Source: Luteipulveratus flavus
Lineage (GTDB): Bacteria > Actinomycetota > Actinomycetes > Actinomycetales > Dermatophilaceae
Length of the DNA: 64,000 nt
NCBI RefSeq assembly: GCF_029439465.1
Contig: NZ_JAROAV010000021.1
Span: 62,001-126,000 of the forward strand
Direction of reading: 5' to 3'
Below the pieces are notes generated by a model that saw nothing but the letters and a program-made list of their open reading frames with translations, did no database searches and was not told the origin of the DNA. Below are positions 63,316 to 64,000 of this stretch, piece by piece. The translations under genes were made by a program, and so were the position numbers. Each line of letters starts with the position of its first letter. Within the stretch, counting starts at the first letter, position 1.

Positions 63316-64000
63316 ATGACCTACGTATCCCTGGCCGCCGCCGAGGCGCCGACGCTGGATGTGGGCAACACCGCGTGGATGCTGACCAGCGCCGCGCTCG
63401 TGCTGCTGATGACACCCGGTCTCGCGCTGTTCTACGGCGGGATGAACCGGTCGAAGTCCGTCCTCAACATGATGATGATGTCGTTCGGCGCGCTCGGCGT
63501 CGTCGGCGTGATCTACGTGCTGTGGGGCTTCTCGATGTCCTTCGGCCCCCACAGCATCGGCGGGTTCTTCGCGAACCCCCTCGACCTGTTCGGGCTGAAC
63601 GGTGCCATCAACGACAAGGCCGGCGACCCGATCCTGTGGTCGGTCGGCAACATCCCGACCGCGGTGTTCGCCGGGTTCCAGCTGACCTTCGCCGTCATCA
63701 CCGTCGCGCTGATCAGCGGCGCGCTCTCGGACCGGGTGAAGTTCAGCACCTGGCTGGTCTTCTCCGGTATCTGGGTGACGCTCGTTTACTTCCCGCTGGC
63801 CCACATGGTCTGGGGTGGCGGCAAGCTGAGCGCCGCCGGCTGGTTCGGCAAGCTCGCCGCCGACGGCTCCACCGAGTACGGCCCGATCGACTTCGCCGGC
63901 GGCACCGTGGTCCACATCAACGCCGGTATGGCCGGCCTGGTGCTCGCTGTCCTGGTCGGCAAGCGGGTCGGCTTCGGCAAGGTCCCGATGCGCCCGCACA
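63316..64000 (+). CDS. amt: Ammonium transporter (partial, runs off the window end)
   Basis: The first 228 codons of an Amt/Rh channel. Membrane segments begin with NTAWMLTSAALVLLMTPGLALFYGG; the conserved GNIPTAVFAGFQLTFAVIT and DFAGGTVVHINAGMAGLVLA contain the pore Phe and the His of the twin-His motif. ATG at 63316. In this lineage amt is often followed by glnB and glnD, which would lie beyond the window. Confidence 0.95.
   Translation, partial: MTYVSLAAAEAPTLDVGNTAWMLTSAALVLLMTPGLALFYGGMNRSKSVLNMMMMSFGALGVVGVIYVLWGFSMSFGPHSIGGFFANPLDLFGLNGAINDKAGDPILWSVGNIPTAVFAGFQLTFAVITVALISGALSDRVKFSTWLVFSGIWVTLVYFPLAHMVWGGGKLSAAGWFGKLAADGSTEYGPIDFAGGTVVHINAGMAGLVLAVLVGKRVGFGKVPMRPH

Overview
This is a GC-rich actinobacterial chromosome segment, about 70% G+C by eye. 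GTG starts, 4-nt ATGA/GTGA gene overlaps and long antisense shadow frames are all common. Family content agrees: an HU protein with a histone H1-like Lys/Ala tail, cofC (cofactor F420 synthesis), DUF2510, DUF2017 and DUF3515 proteins, an LtbR/NdgR-type IclR regulator facing leuCD, and the core order rpmB-DAK2-recG-rsmD-coaD-yceD-rpmF-rnc-mutM-smc-ftsY-amt. I would place it in Micrococcales or a nearby order and cannot name a genus. There is no rRNA, CRISPR array, prophage or transposase.

Layout. 1-4.8 kb: the end of a type I restriction-modification operon (hsdM tail, hsdS, hsdR). A 48-bp palindromic repeat sits in frame inside hsdM. 5-9.9 kb: a secreted FnIII protein, TetR regulator, DUF2510/RDD membrane protein, LOG-family hydrolase, and a VOC protein facing an AraC regulator. 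9.9-13.4 kb: homogentisate catabolism, with hmgA facing an unrecognised gene coupled to fahA. 13.4-16.2 kb: an intergenic repeat cluster, an exported 5'-nucleotidase and nicotinamidase. 16.2-20 kb: a sensor kinase, response regulator and two-gene ABC exporter in one direction. 20.1-25.2 kb: pncB divergent from clpS-DUF2017, then gltX, a HAD phosphatase, tRNA-Gln(CTG) and tRNA-Glu(CTC). 25.2-27.1 kb: a cyclotransferase-fold protein and a MerR regulator facing a DUF4188 gene. 27.1-31.1 kb: IclR, leuC, leuD, hupB. 31.1-38 kb: cofC with a small cold-shock-like protein, plsC-gpsA, a PLP enzyme, ddl, a DUF3515 lipoprotein, a stand-alone Lrp sensor domain and thiL. 38-42.2 kb: a sodium/solute symporter with a small membrane partner, a snapalysin-type protease, a frameshifted methyltransferase and rpmB. 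42.4-53.6 kb: housekeeping genes from the DAK2 protein to map. 53.6-63.2 kb: a Ser/Thr-rich lipoprotein, a frameshifted amidohydrolase, MarR, smc, a small membrane protein, ftsY, an anchored protein and a DUF2236 protein. 63.3 kb to the end: the start of an ammonium transporter.

Several genes belong together. pncA and pncB both serve NAD salvage. gltX lies beside tRNA genes it would charge. leuC/leuD form leucine-pathway isopropylmalate isomerase under the divergent IclR. hmgA and fahA are consecutive tyrosine-breakdown steps, with maleylacetoacetate isomerase not seen here. plsC and gpsA both serve phospholipid synthesis.

I did not find a clearly new multi-gene defence or metabolic system. 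The most interesting signals are the repeat inside hsdM, a shared divergent -10 element between pncB and clpS, a recurring TANNNT hexamer 6-8 nt before start codons (suggesting leaderless mRNAs), a MerR-type operator for a DUF4188 gene, a degenerate cold-shock-like protein coupled to cofC, and two genes broken by single-base frameshifts.
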